From the NCBI GenBank assembly GCA_011065175.1, contig JAAKFE010000006.1, positions 1-39,018 on the forward strand: a stretch of DNA of 39,018 bases, in the 5' to 3' direction. Shown here piece by piece: positions 31,611 through 39,018 of this stretch. How positions within the stretch are numbered: position 1 is the stretch's first letter; each line of letters starts with the position of its first letter. The DNA comes from Candidatus Anoxychlamydiales bacterium. GTDB lineage: Bacteria; Chlamydiota; Chlamydiia; Chlamydiales; SM23-39. A program made the translations under genes and the position numbers. The notes under the pieces were generated by a model. The model saw nothing but the letters and a program-made list of their open reading frames with translations, ran no database searches and was not told the origin of the DNA.

Positions 31611-33647
31611 TTAAAAACTAACTAATTTTCTGATCTCTTTTTCAATTCTTTCTTTGCTTGGAAAATAAGCATCTTCTAAACCTTTTGAAAAAGGAACAGG
31701 AATATCTAAAGCGCCAATTCTTTTAATCGGAGCATCTAAATAGTCAAAAGCCTTTTCTGAGACTAAAGAAGCTATTTCTGCTCCAAATCCCCCGAATTTT
31801 TTATCTTCGTGTAAGATCAGTAATTTTGATGTTTTTTTAATAGAATTTATAACCGTATCAATATCTAGAGGAACTATAGTTCTAAGATCTATAACTTCTA
31901 TAGATATCCCCTCTTTTTTTAGTTTTTTAGCGATTTCAACAGCATACATGACCATCATAGAATAACAGACTATTGTTACGTCATCTCCTGAATGTACAAT
32001 ATTTGCTTTGCCAAGAGGTATTATTGAATCTTTTGTTGGCTCTAGAGTCGCTGCAAAATTCCTTTGTCTATAAATAGCTTTATGCTCTAGAAAAACAACT
32101 GGATTCGGATCTTTTATTGAAGCTTTTAGAAGCATTTTTGCATCTTTTGCATTAGAAGGCGCTACTATTTTAAGACCAGGCACATGGGCTAAAAAAGCTT
32201 CTATACTTTGAGAGTGATAAGGCCCTCCTTGGATATATCCGCCCATTGGTATTCTAATAACTACAGGGCAGTTATACTCTCCATTAGAGCGATAGCAAAT
32301 AGATGCAAGTTCATTTACAAGTTGATTCATACCAGTCCAAATATAATCTGCAAATTGAATCTCACAAACAGGTATTTTACCAGCTATTGAAAGGCCGATA
32401 GCAAGAGCAATTATTGTAGATTCAGCAAGAGGAGTATTAAAACATCTTTTTTTCGTAAATTTATCAGAGAGGCCTCTTGTAATCCCAAAGACTCCCCCTT
32501 TATTATCAGCAACATCTTGACCAAAAACCAAAATATTTGGATTTATTTCCATTTCTTCTTTAAGAGCATGATTTAAAGCATCCATTATGGTTATTTTATC
32601 TTGATCTTGAATAAAATCTATTTTTTCTTTTATCTCGATTGGTTTGAAAAGTTTTTCATCGACACTCTCAACTTTTGGAAAATCTATTTTTTCAGCATCT
32701 TGAGCATTTTTTTCAACAAAATCAAAAGACTCTTTTTTTATTTTATTTATCTCTTCTTGAGTTATTATTTTTTCATCTAATAAAAATTTTTCAAATAAAG
32801 GGATTGGATCTTTTTTTAATTCTTTTTGAATTATCTCATCTGTTTTATATTTTTTAGGATCATCAGAAATACTATGAGCTCCAAGGCGAGAAACTTTTGA
32901 GACCATTAAAACAGGGCCTTTTTTCTCTCTTAAATAAGTTGTCGCTTCTATTAATGCATTTGAGCTGTCTAAATAATTTGAGCCATCTATAGTAATTATT
33001 TTTAAATTTTCATAACCTTTAAATACATTTTCAATTAAGCCCGCTGTTTGTTCTTTTTTAGTTGTAGATATTGCATATTCGTTATCTTGAATACTAAATA
33101 AAACTCTAAGCTTATGAATTGCTGAAAAATTTAAAGCTTCATGAAAATCACCTTGAGAAGTTGCTCCATCTCCAGCTGATACATAAACAATTTCATCATT
33201 ATCTAAAGCTTTTGCAACACCTACAGCCTGCAGAAATTGAGAACCGACACAACTAGATTGACAAGCGATATTCATGGTATGATCACAAAAATGATCTGGC
33301 ATCATTCTTCCTGATGAGTGATGAATTGAGTCTCTTGCTAAAAAAGAAGCAAAAATATCTTTTAAATTAGACCCTAGAGCTATAACAAAAGCTCTATCAC
33401 GATAGTATGGAAAAAAATAGTCTTTTTTAGAATCAAGATCAAATGCAGATAAAATTCCTGCAAGTTCATGCCCTGAGTTTGATAAGAAAAATGCAGTTCC
33501 TTTATTTTGTTTTACAAGTTTATTCATTTTTTCATCTGTAAATCTACAGATATATAGCATTTTGAGTACATCTGTACATCTATCTTTAGATCTTAGATCA
33601 ATAGTTTGCATTAGATTTAATGTTTTATTTTTTATTTTTCTTAGCAC
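31611..33647 (-). CDS. Fused E1 alpha/beta subunits of a 2-oxoacid dehydrogenase (pyruvate or branched-chain)
   Basis: This protein (678 residues) joins the two E1 subunits. The alpha half has the thiamine-diphosphate motif AGDGATSQGDFHEALNFSAIHK near residue 157-178, ending SIQDNEYAIST. The beta half starts near 345 with KITIMDALNHALKEEM and has GQDVADNKGGVFGITRGL, FNTPLAESTIIALAIG and MGGYIQGGPYHSQSIEA. E1 oxidatively decarboxylates its 2-oxoacid and passes the acyl group to E2. Such a fusion is characteristic of Chlamydiae (one such gene lies near comEC in C. trachomatis). An alternative ATG at 33611 (MQTIDLRSK) is equally good; neither has a strong ribosome binding site. The upstream gene's stop lies at 33625, so the longer start overlaps it by 23 bases. 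No E2 or E3 is in the window. Confidence 0.9.
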   Translation of the reverse strand: MLRKIKNKTLNLMQTIDLRSKDRCTDVLKMLYICRFTDEKMNKLVKQNKGTAFFLSNSGHELAGILSAFDLDSKKDYFFPYYRDRAFVIALGSNLKDIFASFLARDSIHHSSGRMMPDHFCDHTMNIACQSSCVGSQFLQAVGVAKALDNDEIVYVSAGDGATSQGDFHEALNFSAIHKLRVLFSIQDNEYAISTTKKEQTAGLIENVFKGYENLKIITIDGSNYLDSSNALIEATTYLREKKGPVLMVSKVSRLGAHSISDDPKKYKTDEIIQKELKKDPIPLFEKFLLDEKIITQEEINKIKKESFDFVEKNAQDAEKIDFPKVESVDEKLFKPIEIKEKIDFIQDQDKITIMDALNHALKEEMEINPNILVFGQDVADNKGGVFGITRGLSDKFTKKRCFNTPLAESTIIALAIGLSIAGKIPVCEIQFADYIWTGMNQLVNELASICYRSNGEYNCPVVIRIPMGGYIQGGPYHSQSIEAFLAHVPGLKIVAPSNAKDAKMLLKASIKDPNPVVFLEHKAIYRQRNFAATLEPTKDSIIPLGKANIVHSGDDVTIVCYSMMVMYAVEIAKKLKKEGISIEVIDLRTIVPLDIDTVINSIKKTSKLLILHEDKKFGGFGAEIASLVSEKAFDYLDAPIKRIGALDIPVPFSKGLEDAYFPSKERIEKEIRKLVSF

Positions 33648-34740
33648 TTTTTATTGGAGCAACTTTTTTGATTCTGATAGCTCTTCTAGGTGCTTTTTCT
33701 TTTTTCTTTAAACCCGATGGTAAAACGGCTTGAACAGCTGCTCCAATTTTCAACTCTTTTTCTTTTGAAGTTATTTCAATTTTTTTGATTTCAGCAAGTT
33801 TTGGTTTTGAGAAAGGAGTAAATGGTTTTTTTAGCTTTTCAATCCCTATATCAATCTCAGATGCAGAAAGCCTGGATTGAAGCTGTTGAAGTGACTCTAG
33901 TCTTCTAGATAAAGCTTCTAATTTTTCATCAACTTTAACTCTTGGAGTGCCTTTTAAAGAAGCAAGTAGTTGTTCTTCTGATTCAAATTTAGCAGAAAAC
34001 GTTACAGCAGATGCACTTATAATATCTGGGATATATAAAAATAACCTTACAACTTTAGGAACTTGAGTATATATATCCATTGAAACTTGAAGCTCGATTT
34101 CTACTTTAATAATCTGTTTTGGTGGCCTTCCTCTTTTTGGTCTTGGATTTAAAGCTTCTGATGAATAATAACTTTTTGATTTATTATGAATTAGATCTCT
34201 AGCGCTAGATAACTCTTTTGATACTTTATCATCAAAAAGAGTTTGTTTTAATTTTTCTATAATGACTTTTGAAATATCCAAATCCTCTTCAAAAACAAAT
34301 TTGATATCAAGAAATCTGAGCCATTCGATGATTCTCACTCTAAATCTTTCCTGATAATATTGCTGCCATTTTTCAAGCTCTGTCAAATTATCATAAATAT
34401 ATTCCAGAAAATTTTCTCTAGCTTCTTTTCCGCCGATTAGATCTAGAAGTTTTTCTTTGGTATCGACGTCATATACTTTTTCAGCAACAAAACCTTCCAT
34501 GAATTTTTTAACTTCATAAAAAGCCATTTTAGGAATTAAAGAATACCTATTTGAATTATCTTTTATCTCTTTTTCTAATAAATGTAGATCTGCTTCATCT
34601 TTATCTAAATCTGCATAAACCAAAAAACCTTCTAAATTATCTAAATAAAAATCTCTTTCATCATCGGATTTTGCAAATGCATCCATGAGGCGATGAAATC
34701 TTAGAATTAATGGTATTTTAGCTTCCAATTTTTTAACCAT
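33625..34740 (-). CDS. UPF0158-like protein with AT-hook-like RGRPPK and basic tail
   Basis: The 371-residue product resembles the chlamydial UPF0158 family in its first 160 residues (acidic, with FLVYADLDKDEADL and DLIGGKEARENFLEY). At about residue 205 lies RPKRGRPPKQ, an AT-hook-like core that in other proteins binds the minor groove of AT-rich DNA. The C-terminal 50 residues are Lys/Ala/Pro-rich and end KKVAPIKSAKKNKK, like histone H1 tails. The sequence therefore suggests a DNA-associated protein, but no function is established. It has a good minus-strand promoter (34773-34801) and is followed by the E1 fusion gene with overlap, so they form an operon. Confidence 0.65.
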   Translation of the reverse strand: MVKKLEAKIPLILRFHRLMDAFAKSDDERDFYLDNLEGFLVYADLDKDEADLHLLEKEIKDNSNRYSLIPKMAFYEVKKFMEGFVAEKVYDVDTKEKLLDLIGGKEARENFLEYIYDNLTELEKWQQYYQERFRVRIIEWLRFLDIKFVFEEDLDISKVIIEKLKQTLFDDKVSKELSSARDLIHNKSKSYYSSEALNPRPKRGRPPKQIIKVEIELQVSMDIYTQVPKVVRLFLYIPDIISASAVTFSAKFESEEQLLASLKGTPRVKVDEKLEALSRRLESLQQLQSRLSASEIDIGIEKLKKPFTPFSKPKLAEIKKIEITSKEKELKIGAAVQAVLPSGLKKKEKAPRRAIRIKKVAPIKSAKKNKK

Positions 34741-34772
34741 AGAACTTGCCTTTTGTCTTCAATATTGAAAAT

Positions 34773-34801
34773 ATTATAGCATAAAAAATAGCCTTTGACA
34801 A
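34773..34801 (-). promoter_or_regulatory. Promoter for the UPF0158-like and E1 genes
   Basis: On the minus strand TTGTCA (34801-34796) and TATAAT (34778-34773) are 17 bases apart. The start would be near 34766, about 26 bases before the ATG at 34740. It faces the serS promoter back to back, only 7 bases away. Confidence 0.65.
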
Positions 34802-34808
34802 GCAGCTA

Positions 34809-34837
34809 TTGAAAATAAGAGTAAATAAATTTATAAT
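34809..34837 (+). promoter_or_regulatory. Promoter for serS
   Basis: TTGAAA (34809-34814) and TATAAT (34832-34837) are 17 bases apart. Transcription would start near 34844, leaving a short leader of about 19 bases with TTAGGAAAA as the ribosome binding site before the ATG at 34863. Confidence 0.65.
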
Positions 34838-34862
34838 CATTTAGAAAAATTAGGAAAAAAAA

Positions 34863-36143
34863 ATGCTTGATATTAAGCTTCTTAGGGAAAATCCAAAAAT
34901 TATAGAAAAAAAATTAAAATCTAAAATTCCTGATATAGATATATTTAAAATTTTATCTTTAGACGAAGAAACAAGGAAAATTCAAAAAAAAACTGATGAT
35001 TTAAAAGCTCAAAAAAACAAGGTTTCGAAAGAAATTCCTCTTCTTAAAAAAGCGAATAAAGATGTAAAAGCTATTTTTAATGAGATGAGTAAAATCTCGA
35101 AAGAGATTCAAACTTTAGATGAAAAGTTCAAAAAACTTTTACAAGAAAAAGATTTTTTATTATCGACTTTGCCAAATATCCCAGATGATGAAGCTCCTAT
35201 TTCTTTAAATGTCGAAGACAACAAATGCATAAAAACTCATGGCGAGAAAAAAACATTTGATTTTCCTATAAAAAATCATACCGAAATTGGCGAGAGCTTA
35301 AACCTTTTTGATTTTAAAAGAGCTGCAAAAATATCTAAAAATCGTTTTTCTATGTATACAAACATGGGAGCTAGACTCGAATGGGCTCTTATCAATTACA
35401 TGCTAGACATCCATCTTCAAAATGGTTTTATGCAAATAATCCCTCCTCTTTTAGTAAAAAAAGAGACGATGTTTGGCGCTGCTCAGCTTCCTAAATTTAA
35501 AGATCAACTTTTTTGTCTAGAAGACAAAGACTATGATCTTTATTTGATACCAACTGCTGAAGTTCCTTTAAATGGAATTCATATGGATGAGATATTAAAT
35601 GAAGATGAGCTACCAATAAAATATGTAGCATATACTCCCTGTTTTAGAAGAGAAGCTGGAGCCGCTGGTAAAAATGAAAGAGGCCTTATTAGAACGCATC
35701 AGTTTAATAAAGTTGAGCTTTTCTCTTTAACAAAACCAGAAGATAGCGAAAAAGTTTTTAATGAAATGCTCTCATCTGCTGAAGAAGTTTTAAAGGGCTT
35801 GGATCTTCACTATAGAAACATGCTTCTTTGTACAGGAGATATGTCTTTTGCATCTTCCAAAACAATCGATATTGAAGTATTTTTACCTGGTCAAGATCGT
35901 TATTATGAAGTCTCTTCTGTATCTAATTGCAAAGACTTTCAAGCAAGAAGATCAAAAATTAGATATAGAAAAAAAGATGAAAAGCCAACTTTTGTTCATA
36001 CATTAAACGCATCTGGAGTTGCAACCTCTCGTTTAATGGTTGCTATTTTAGAAAATTTTCAACAAAAAGACGGCTGTGTTTTAATTCCAATAGCACTCAG
36101 AAAATATCTAGATGATCAAAAATATTTAACCCCCAAAAAATAA
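34863..36143 (+). CDS. serS: SerS, seryl-tRNA synthetase
   Basis: SerS charges tRNA-Ser with serine in the cytoplasm. The 426-residue product opens with MLDIKLLRENPKIIEKKLKS, then the long antiparallel coiled-coil arm (about 30-100) that grips the tRNA. The class II core has TAEVPLNGIH near residue 232 and motif 2 YTPCFRREAGAAGKNERGLIRTHQF near 258-282. Motif 3, ASGVATSRLMVAILENFQ, is near 382-399. Length is typical. TAGGAAAA precedes the ATG. Its TAA overlaps the next gene's ATG by one base. The order serS, then a VIT1-like gene, then a metal ATPase is chlamydial. Confidence 0.97.
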   Translation: MLDIKLLRENPKIIEKKLKSKIPDIDIFKILSLDEETRKIQKKTDDLKAQKNKVSKEIPLLKKANKDVKAIFNEMSKISKEIQTLDEKFKKLLQEKDFLLSTLPNIPDDEAPISLNVEDNKCIKTHGEKKTFDFPIKNHTEIGESLNLFDFKRAAKISKNRFSMYTNMGARLEWALINYMLDIHLQNGFMQIIPPLLVKKETMFGAAQLPKFKDQLFCLEDKDYDLYLIPTAEVPLNGIHMDEILNEDELPIKYVAYTPCFRREAGAAGKNERGLIRTHQFNKVELFSLTKPEDSEKVFNEMLSSAEEVLKGLDLHYRNMLLCTGDMSFASSKTIDIEVFLPGQDRYYEVSSVSNCKDFQARRSKIRYRKKDEKPTFVHTLNASGVATSRLMVAILENFQQKDGCVLIPIALRKYLDDQKYLTPKK

Positions 36144-36868
36144 TGCACGAAAAAGCAAAAGCTACAATTTCCAAAAAACATCTTATCTGTTTTGCAGATT
36201 TTAAATTTGAAGAGATTCCCTCTCACTTCATAAAATTTGCTCAGTGTGCAAAAGAATTTACTATTTTATTTTTAATAGTTTTTATTGCGCTTAGAAATTT
36301 ACACTTACCAGTTCTTCCTTTTATTTTAATTTTTTCTTTTAGCTTCTTTATTTTGAAAATTTTTCTAGTAGCTTTTTTAGCTTGGACAAAACTACAAAGG
36401 CTTCATAAAATTATTGAAGATAAAAAATGGCATATTGAACATAAAAGAGAAGAAACGAAAGCTCAATTAGAAGAGATTTATAGAGCTAAAGGATTCTCTG
36501 ATAAGCTTCTAACAGATATCGTAGATACTTTAACTTCTGATGACAATCGGCTACTTCAAACGATGTTAGAAGAAGAGATGGGCCTTTCTCTTGGTTATTT
36601 TATACACCCAATAAAACAAGCTTTTGGCGCTTTTTTAGGTATGTTTTTAGCCTCAATAGTTTTTGCAATTACTTTTTTTATTCTTCCTATTGCCTACTGC
36701 TTTTTTGTATCAGGAGGGATAAACATTATTGCAAGCTCAATTATTGCAGCCAAATATGAAAAAACTAAAATGTCGAAAGAAATTGTATGGGATTTAGCAA
36801 TAGCAATTGTTGTTTTGAGCACTTGTCATTTTTTAGCTATGAGTATTATGCCTTTTTTCAAAACTTAA
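36143..36868 (+). CDS. VIT1/CCC1-like membrane protein
   Basis: The 241-residue product has hydrophobic pairs at about 40-85 and 162-230. Between them is a polar stretch whose EIYRAKGFSDKLLTDIVDTLTSDDNRLL and LEEEMGLSLG recall the membrane-proximal region of VIT1/CCC1 iron and manganese transporters. In those proteins this region holds acidic metal ligands, and several Glu and Asp are kept. It would sit in the inner membrane and may move divalent metal. The role in Chlamydiae is not established. It is coupled to serS by a one-base overlap (TAATG). In C. trachomatis the homologous gene lies next to the metal ATPase gene, here separated by two inserted minus-strand genes. Confidence 0.7.
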   Translation: MHEKAKATISKKHLICFADFKFEEIPSHFIKFAQCAKEFTILFLIVFIALRNLHLPVLPFILIFSFSFFILKIFLVAFLAWTKLQRLHKIIEDKKWHIEHKREETKAQLEEIYRAKGFSDKLLTDIVDTLTSDDNRLLQTMLEEEMGLSLGYFIHPIKQAFGAFLGMFLASIVFAITFFILPIAYCFFVSGGINIIASSIIAAKYEKTKMSKEIVWDLAIAIVVLSTCHFLAMSIMPFFKT

Positions 36869-36902
36869 AATCTCTGTCGGATACATTCTTCTACTTAAGA
36901 TT

Positions 36903-37316
36903 TTATTTGGCGTCATCTATCCATGGAAGCATAAAGGTATAAATTGCTTTGAAATCTGGTTTTAGCTTTTCTCTGTTAAAAGCATCTTCTGTTTTTTCAA
37001 AGCTAACTGTTTTATTATAAGAATTTATATGAATAACATAATTTTGTTTTTTTAAAGGAAATAAAAACCCATAATGGCTCATGAAACCGTCTTTTCTTTC
37101 AACTCCAAATACTTGAATTTTTAGAGCTTTTTTATCATCAACTTGATATTCATTTTCAGCCGATCTATCAAACAAACCGAAACATTTTGCAAACTCTTCA
37201 TTAGGTTTCTTCATAAGCTGGAATCTCTCTCCATCTGGAGAGAAAGGACTAGTAAGTAATTCATGTTCTTTACGAGTTCTTACAGTGCATTTTCGAACTG
37301 CGATGTGTATAGGCAT
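36903..37316 (-). CDS. Hypothetical protein
   Basis: This is a 137-residue protein that I do not recognise. It is soluble in character, with no signal peptide or membrane segment. It has a mixed alpha/beta composition and several short hydrophobic strands (ALKIQVFGVE, YGFLFPLKK, YVIHINSYNK), and ends with FMLPWIDDAK. The ATG at 37316 is the only good start; no strong ribosome binding site precedes it. It lies in the opposite direction to its flanking core genes, between the VIT1-like gene and a two-TM gene. This region appears inserted relative to the order known from Chlamydia, so it is likely lineage-specific. Confidence 0.55.
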   Translation of the reverse strand: MPIHIAVRKCTVRTRKEHELLTSPFSPDGERFQLMKKPNEEFAKCFGLFDRSAENEYQVDDKKALKIQVFGVERKDGFMSHYGFLFPLKKQNYVIHINSYNKTVSFEKTEDAFNREKLKPDFKAIYTFMLPWIDDAK

Positions 37317-37403
37317 GTATAAAAATTCTTAGAATTAGTTTTTAAATTTCCTCATTAATAACTTATCTATTAGTCTTGAGCATCGAGCTGTCTTTTAACT
37401 GAT

Positions 37404-37431
37404 AAAATTTATGGGAAATAAAAAAGTTTAT
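37404..37431. repeat. 28-bp direct repeat, copy A
   Basis: This copy matches copy B (37932-37959) at 26 of 28 bases. Copy B spans the start of the metal ATPase gene (ATGGGAAATAATAAAGTTTAT). In copy A, ATGGGAAATAAAAAAGTTTAT sits just inside and beyond the stop of the two-TM gene. The repeats therefore bracket that gene. Confidence 0.7.
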
Positions 37432-37817
37432 TCCATAATTTGTGATATATTTCTTGCTGTTTCTGCCAAACTTTCTACTCTAGAAATTTGATCATCTAAA
37501 TCATGAGTTTCTTTTTCTAATTCTTTAATTTGATTTTTATAAGATATTAACTTCTTGATCGCTATAGCTGCAATAAAAACACTTCCTATTATAGCTATCA
37601 AAGGAGAATGTAAAATAATTTTTGTCGCAAATATACCAAATATACAAAGACCTCCAATAGCGAATGTAACAAAAATGAATGTATTACGAATCATTGCATT
37701 CAATTTTTTCGATTCTTGCCTCATTAAATTGTTTGTATCTTTTAAATCTTTAATAGATTCATCTGATAAAGATGCTGCTCGACGAGATAAATCTAAAAAC
37801 TGAAGACCAGCCGACAT
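37428..37817 (-). CDS. Small two-TM protein with coiled coils, candidate inclusion-membrane protein
   Basis: The 129-residue product has two adjacent hydrophobic segments, FIFVTFAIGGLCIFGIFATKI (about 48-68) and PLIAIIGSVFIAAIAI (72-87), joined by a tight turn. Helical, heptad-like arms flank them on both sides (residues 15-42 and 95-125). This bilobed hydrophobic domain is the defining feature of chlamydial Inc proteins, which are type III secreted into the inclusion membrane. There is no cleavable signal peptide. It is transcribed against the flanking core genes and is framed by a 28-bp direct repeat copied from the start of the ATPase gene, consistent with acquisition by insertion. The family is not otherwise recognised. 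Confidence 0.6.
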   Translation of the reverse strand: MSAGLQFLDLSRRAASLSDESIKDLKDTNNLMRQESKKLNAMIRNTFIFVTFAIGGLCIFGIFATKIILHSPLIAIIGSVFIAAIAIKKLISYKNQIKELEKETHDLDDQISRVESLAETARNISQIME

Positions 37818-37931
37818 AAATACCCGTGCTCTTTTTCAAATAAGTATACATCTTTTGCAAATAAATATCAATTTCGTAATTTTAAAGAATTTTCTTTTTC
37901 TTTTTAAATTATTTCAAATACATTATAAAAT

Positions 37932-37959
37932 AATATTTATGGGAAATAATAAAGTTTAT
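37932..37959. repeat. 28-bp direct repeat, copy B (start of the metal ATPase gene)
   Basis: This is the presumed original of the repeat: it covers seven bases before the ATG at 37939 and the first codons (MGNNKVY) of the ATPase gene. See copy A at 37404-37431, where the same frame would read MGNKKVY. Confidence 0.7.
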
Positions 37960-39018
37960 ACATTCAATGAGTTTTTTGAATCAGGCCTTGAAGAGAGCAT
38001 TTCTCCATTTTTAGAGAAAAAATCTCAAAAATGGTCAAAAAATCTACCATTAAAAACTGCTTTTTTTTGTCTATTTTTACTGATCATTAGCTATGTTATC
38101 TCATTTACAAACCTCAATATAAACATAGCTTATTTCCTCCTTAGTTTTATCTATTTATTTGTTGGAGTACCAGCTCTTTTAGATGCGATTGAAGATCTCA
38201 AAAATTTTGAGATAAATATAAGTATTTTGATGACACTAGCTGGTTTTTTAGCAATTTTATTAAACTCTCCTTTAGAAGGAGCTCTTTTATTAATTTTATT
38301 TAATATCTCAGATAGCTTAGAAAAAAACATCTCATATAGAACCAAAAGCGCTATTTATAACTTAAATAAAATTGCACCGACTAAAGCATTTGTTGTAAAC
38401 GAAGATAAAACAATTACTGAGCGCTCTATTAAAGATATAGGGCTAAACATGAAAATTTTAATAAAAGCCGGAGAAATAGTTCCTTTAGATGGAAAAATAA
38501 TAGAAGGATTCTCAGAGGTAAATCAAGTGCATTTAACTGGCGAGAGTATGCCTGCTCAAAAAAAAATAGATGATATGGTCTATGCAGGAACAATAAACAT
38601 AGATGGAAGCTTAATAATTGAAATTACAAAAACATCTCAAGACTCAACTATATCTAGAATAATAAAACTAATAAATGAAGCTACAGAGGCAAAACCAAAG
38701 ATCCAAAGATGGCTTGATAAATTTGGGAAAATTTATTCTACTATAGTAATTTTTTTAAGTTTTATTTTTGCAATAATTTTGCCGTTTATTTTCAATATTA
38801 CTTATCTAGGACATGAAGGCGGTATTTACAGAGCTATTGCTTTTTTAATAGCCTCTTCTCCTTGCGCCTTGATAATAGGCGCTCCACTTGCTTACTTAAC
38901 TGCGATCTCTTCTTTAGCAAAGAAAGGAATCATGTTAAAAGGCGGATTTATTTTAGATGCTATTAGAAAATGCAAAAATATCGCTTTTGATAAAACAGGA
39001 ACATTGACAACTGGAGAA
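37939..39018 (+). CDS. P1B-type metal-transporting ATPase (partial, runs off the window)
   Basis: At least 360 residues are present and the frame is open at the window end. P-type ATPase landmarks are LTGESMPAQ (TGES at about 201-204), the ion-path motif ASSPCALIIGAPLAY (SPC near 306-308), and the phosphorylation site FDKTGTLTTGE with Asp351. Membrane segments are seen at about 40-58, 65-80, 95-130, 260-285 and 295-325. It has no N-terminal heavy-metal-associated (CXXC) domain. An SPC motif rather than CPC is typical of the P1B-4 group linked to Co, Zn or Fe, so substrate is likely a divalent transition metal, without certainty. Export of metal from the cytoplasm is the presumed role. The start at 37939 is the first ATG and is preceded by AT-rich sequence. 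It is third after serS and VIT1-like, as in Chlamydia. Confidence 0.88.
   Translation, partial: MGNNKVYTFNEFFESGLEESISPFLEKKSQKWSKNLPLKTAFFCLFLLIISYVISFTNLNINIAYFLLSFIYLFVGVPALLDAIEDLKNFEINISILMTLAGFLAILLNSPLEGALLLILFNISDSLEKNISYRTKSAIYNLNKIAPTKAFVVNEDKTITERSIKDIGLNMKILIKAGEIVPLDGKIIEGFSEVNQVHLTGESMPAQKKIDDMVYAGTINIDGSLIIEITKTSQDSTISRIIKLINEATEAKPKIQRWLDKFGKIYSTIVIFLSFIFAIILPFIFNITYLGHEGGIYRAIAFLIASSPCALIIGAPLAYLTAISSLAKKGIMLKGGFILDAIRKCKNIAFDKTGTLTTGE

Overview
The window is AT-rich DNA from a bacterium that, by gene content and order, is most likely a low-GC member of the phylum Chlamydiae outside the Chlamydia genus (an environmental chlamydia of the Parachlamydiales/Simkania/Rhabdochlamydia type). 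The evidence is a set of chlamydia-typical neighbourhoods, recalled from general knowledge of chlamydial genomes and not searched: murF near a divergent groEL paralogue; dnaX-ybaB followed by ptsI/ptsH and comEC; a fused E1 alpha/beta 2-oxoacid dehydrogenase; ftsK near a YycJ-type metallo-hydrolase; serS followed by a VIT1-like membrane protein and a P1B-type metal ATPase. The core genes look intact. Between them sit lineage-specific genes with effector-like or inclusion-membrane-like features.

Layout. 1-334: apparent right end of an IS200/IS605 (TnpB-type) element that truncates murF. 1222-3250: a promoter and a 616-residue protein with the cysteine and histidine boxes of USP-type deubiquitinases, the best candidate here for a secreted host-directed enzyme, with an in-frame open tail after its stop codon. 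3351-6337: tRNA-Cys, rsmI, a small Pro/Ser-rich ORF, a long hairpin and a divergent GroEL. 6405-13158: an exported GH13 enzyme, a family 9 glycosyltransferase, a small basic protein, a metallophosphoesterase, a YkgJ-like Cys-cluster protein and a phosphohexomutase. 13155-13512: decayed DNA holding a fragment of a second copy of the adjacent HD-domain gene and an 18-bp perfect hairpin with a third copy of its arm. 13513-17498: a PgpH-like 7TM-HD protein, divergent dnaX and ybaB. 17542-18802: a hypothetical gene, a frameshifted gene and a relic. 18803-22337 (minus): SUKH-like protein, hprK, ptsH and ptsI as one overlapping operon. 22467-27312 (plus): comEC, tRNA-His, uppP and ftsK. 27306-31435: a coiled-coil ORF, a large membrane/coiled-coil protein with a good promoter, the YycJ-like hydrolase, and a DUF4143-type ATPase with a 27-bp palindrome upstream. 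31611-34740 (minus): E1 fusion and a UPF0158-like protein. 34809-39018: serS, VIT1-like protein, two minus-strand lineage-specific genes and the start of a metal ATPase that runs off the end. One of those inserted genes, a two-TM candidate inclusion-membrane protein, is flanked by a 28-bp direct repeat that duplicates the start of the ATPase gene.

How the genes fit together. hprK, ptsH and ptsI form a regulatory phosphorelay with no sugar permease in view. The GH13 enzyme and phosphohexomutase point to glucan/trehalose and sugar-phosphate handling. murF and uppP belong to the peptidoglycan/lipid-carrier pathway, and the glycosyltransferase to LPS core. All functions are inferred from sequence motifs read by eye; no search was run.
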